From: Alphaproteobacteria bacterium
Lineage (GTDB): Bacteria > Pseudomonadota > Alphaproteobacteria > Sneathiellales > Sneathiellaceae
NCBI GenBank assembly: GCA_006226265.1
Contig: SBHH01000362.1
Coordinates: 1-6,462 of the forward strand
Direction: 5' to 3'
Length of the DNA stretch: 6,462 bases
The notes beneath the pieces were generated by a model, which saw only the letters and a program-made list of their open reading frames with translations, was not told where the DNA came from and made no database searches. The translations under genes and the position numbers were made by a program. Of this stretch, positions 5,128 through 6,462 are shown in pieces. How positions within the stretch are numbered: position 1 is the first letter of the stretch; the number at the start of each line of letters is the position of its first letter.

Positions 5128-5172
5128 GTATCAATTAGAGGGTGGCCTGTAAGCCATCACACTAATAGATAC
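5128..5172. promoter_or_regulatory. Nested dyad in the divergent fxsA / Tim44-like promoter region
   Basis: Outer arms GTATCAATTAG (5128-5138) and CTAATAGATAC (5162-5172) are inverted with one mismatch in 11. Inner arms TGGC (5143-5146) and GCCA (5153-5156) share almost the same centre, near 5150. The 174-bp divergent region (5100-5273) holds no gene. I could not pick convincing -35/-10 boxes in either direction. The dyad is a candidate operator for a dimeric regulator acting on both genes, or a structured leader. Confidence 0.4.
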
Positions 5173-5199
5173 TGGACCTTGGCGCAGTATGCCGTTACC

Positions 5200-5213
5200 C
5201 TCTTTAACAAGAG
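5200..5213. repeat. Short inverted repeat CTCTT-TAAC-AAGAG
   Basis: Two perfect 5-bp arms surround a 4-bp spacer, 60 bp upstream of the Tim44-like start. It contains TTAACA (5204-5209), a 5/6 match to TTGACA, but no good -10 box follows at the usual spacing, so a promoter is not claimed. Confidence 0.25.
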
Positions 5214-5273
5214 AGATGTCTTTTACATAAGGGTTGTTGGTGCTTTTACCAAACCCAATTTGAAGATTGCGAT

Positions 5274-5972
5274 ATGGAAAGCGGATCCCAGTTTCTGGAA
5301 ATTGTCTTGCTCGTTGCGGTAGCGGGTTTTATCTTCCTGCGCCTTCGGAGTGTCCTTGGCCGGCGCATGGGGCATGAACAGTCGCCGCGCGAGGAACAAA
5401 ATCGCCGTCCTGCCGAAGGACACAAGGCGCGGGATCTCGATGATGCGCCGCGCGCCGATGACAAGGTGGTTGTTTTGGGTGACAAGACGCGGACTGTCAA
5501 GCCGAGTCCCTTTGCCTTCACGCCACTGCAGCGCGCGCTTTCCGAAATTCACCAGATGGACCGCAGCTTTGACGAAGGCACTTTCCTTGAAGGTGCCGAG
5601 GCTGCTTATGAAATGATCGTTGTTGCCTTCGCCAAGGGGGACAAGGAGATGCTGAAGGACCTTCTTTCGAAGGAGGTCTATAACAATTTCGCTGCCTCCA
5701 TCGAGGCGCGGTCCAAGGATAACCTTACCATGTCCACCGATATCGTCGCAATCCATTCCGCCGAGATCACGGAGGCGACACTGGAGCAGCGCGATGCGGA
5801 AATCACGGTCGCGTTCGAAGCCGAGATGATCTCCATGACCAAGAACGAGGATGGCGTTGTCGTCGCCGGCGATCCGCAGCCGGATACTGTGAATGAGCTC
5901 TGGACCTTTGCCCGCACCTTAAAATCGCGCAATCCGAACTGGCTTCTGATCGCCACACGCAGCGCCCAGTAA
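5274..5972 (+). CDS. timA: Tim44-like domain membrane-anchored protein (TimA type)
   Basis: This 232-residue protein is related to the C-terminal domain of mitochondrial Tim44, the import-motor adaptor. Alphaproteobacterial relatives (called TimA in Caulobacter) are inner-membrane proteins of uncertain role, thought to act in membrane-protein assembly. Seen here: one N-terminal membrane segment (about 7-24) followed by arginines, a polar low-complexity linker (about 28-75), then the Tim44/Tim45-like domain (about 90-230). That domain has the characteristic FLEGAEAAYEMIVVAFAKGD (104-123), LLSKEVYNNF (130-139) and a closing NELWTFARTLKSRNPNWLLIAT. It is intact and of typical length. A weak GAAG lies 8 nt before the ATG. 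It diverges from fxsA across 174 bp and is followed after 14 bp by mltA, so the two are probably cotranscribed. Confidence 0.93.
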   Translation: MESGSQFLEIVLLVAVAGFIFLRLRSVLGRRMGHEQSPREEQNRRPAEGHKARDLDDAPRADDKVVVLGDKTRTVKPSPFAFTPLQRALSEIHQMDRSFDEGTFLEGAEAAYEMIVVAFAKGDKEMLKDLLSKEVYNNFAASIEARSKDNLTMSTDIVAIHSAEITEATLEQRDAEITVAFEAEMISMTKNEDGVVVAGDPQPDTVNELWTFARTLKSRNPNWLLIATRSAQ

Positions 5973-5986
5973 GGCGGGGCCTAAGG

Positions 5987-6462
5987 GTGGGCGGACAACA
6001 GCGGCGGATCTCTTTACGCGGCCTGATGACGGCGATCCTCGGCCTCGTTCTTTTCTGTCTCAGCGTCGGGGCCGGCTACTGGTTCTACAAGAGCCGCCAG
6101 CCGATGGAGAACCGCCTTGTGCTGGAGGCTGTGTCTTTCAAAGATCTGCCGGGATGGCGCGACGATGATCTTGGCAGTTTCCTGCCCGCCTTTTTCAAAT
6201 CCTGCAACCGTATTCTGTCCCTGCCTGAAAAACGCCTGATGGGTGGCGCAGGCATCGGTGGGACCGCTGCTGACTGGCAGCCGCTCTGCCATGTTGCTCT
6301 AAAACTCCCGCCGAACCGGATGCAGGATTTTTTCGAGCAGAACATGACCCCCTTCCGCGTCCTCAATAACGATGAGGAAGCAGGGCTTTTCACCGGTTAT
6401 TACGAGGCCAGTCTGAAAGGCAGTGAAACCCGCCATGCGCCCTATCTCACGCCGCTATACTT
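5987..6462 (+). CDS. mltA: Membrane-bound lytic murein transglycosylase A, N-terminal part (cut by window end)
   Basis: The window contains 158 codons of an open frame that runs off its right edge. MltA cleaves the glycan strands of peptidoglycan between MurNAc and GlcNAc, forming 1,6-anhydro ends, in the periplasm. Recognition rests on EAGLFTGYYEASLKGS (131-146) followed by YLTPLY, the conserved start of the MltA domain, and on the preceding W...F...N layout. The catalytic aspartate lies beyond the window. I chose GTG at 5987, which gives GGQQRRISLRG before a hydrophobic segment (about 13-33). ATG at 6026 would remove the positive residues ahead of it and has no Shine-Dalgarno. The segment has LVLFC but not a proper lipobox, so unlike E. 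coli MltA this looks membrane-anchored or signal-cleaved, not a lipoprotein. It follows the Tim44-like gene by 14 bp. Confidence 0.9.
   Translation, partial: MGGQQRRISLRGLMTAILGLVLFCLSVGAGYWFYKSRQPMENRLVLEAVSFKDLPGWRDDDLGSFLPAFFKSCNRILSLPEKRLMGGAGIGGTAADWQPLCHVALKLPPNRMQDFFEQNMTPFRVLNNDEEAGLFTGYYEASLKGSETRHAPYLTPLY

Noticed and set aside
5179..5232. Sigma-70-type promoter for the Tim44-like gene (TTGGCG or TTAACA as -35)
   Set aside because: No acceptable -10 box lies 16-18 bp downstream of either hexamer.

Overview
The window looks like the replication-origin-proximal housekeeping block of an alphaproteobacterial chromosome. Gene content and order are the basis: a DUF299/PPSRP-family regulator, maf, aroE, coaE and dnaQ run rightwards, then secB and fxsA run leftwards, then a Tim44-domain protein and mltA run rightwards. 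This order is typical of Alphaproteobacteria. In Caulobacter the oriC (Cori) lies between hemE and the DUF299 gene, immediately left of the same maf-aroE-coaE-dnaQ series. The coding regions are moderately GC-rich. Genus cannot be fixed from the sequence alone.

Layout: (1) Positions 1-344 are a gene-free, AT-richer stretch. It holds capped palindromes of the form GGGGA-AT-rich-TCCCC, a perfect 12-bp palindrome, and DnaA-box-like nonamers, including two 8/9 matches that both end in TCCACAGG and a third 8/9 match on the minus strand. From synteny plus these signals I read it as a candidate oriC; hemE is not in the window. (2) Positions 345-3898 are a tightly packed rightward operon: PPSRP kinase/phosphorylase, Maf nucleotide pyrophosphatase, shikimate dehydrogenase, dephospho-CoA kinase, and the DNA polymerase III epsilon subunit, with gaps or overlaps of 3, -4, 20 and -8 bp. 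(3) Positions 3912-3940 are a strong, symmetric (bidirectional) terminator between convergent dnaQ and secB. (4) Positions 3963-5099 are leftward fxsA then secB, separated by 117 bp that can form an extended RNA hairpin. (5) Positions 5100-5273 are the divergent fxsA/Tim44 promoter region, with a nested dyad. (6) Positions 5274-6462 are the rightward Tim44-like membrane protein and mltA, the latter cut by the window end.

The genes do not form one pathway. They mix nucleotide and DNA fidelity (Maf, DnaQ), central metabolism and cofactors (PPSRP, AroE, CoaE), and envelope or protein export functions (SecB, FxsA, Tim44-like, MltA). All intact genes keep their family's key residues and I see no frameshifts, insertion sequences, CRISPR arrays, tRNA or rRNA. 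I found no new protein system. What deserves attention is non-coding: the palindrome-rich candidate origin, the structured fxsA-secB spacer, and the nested dyad in the divergent promoter region.
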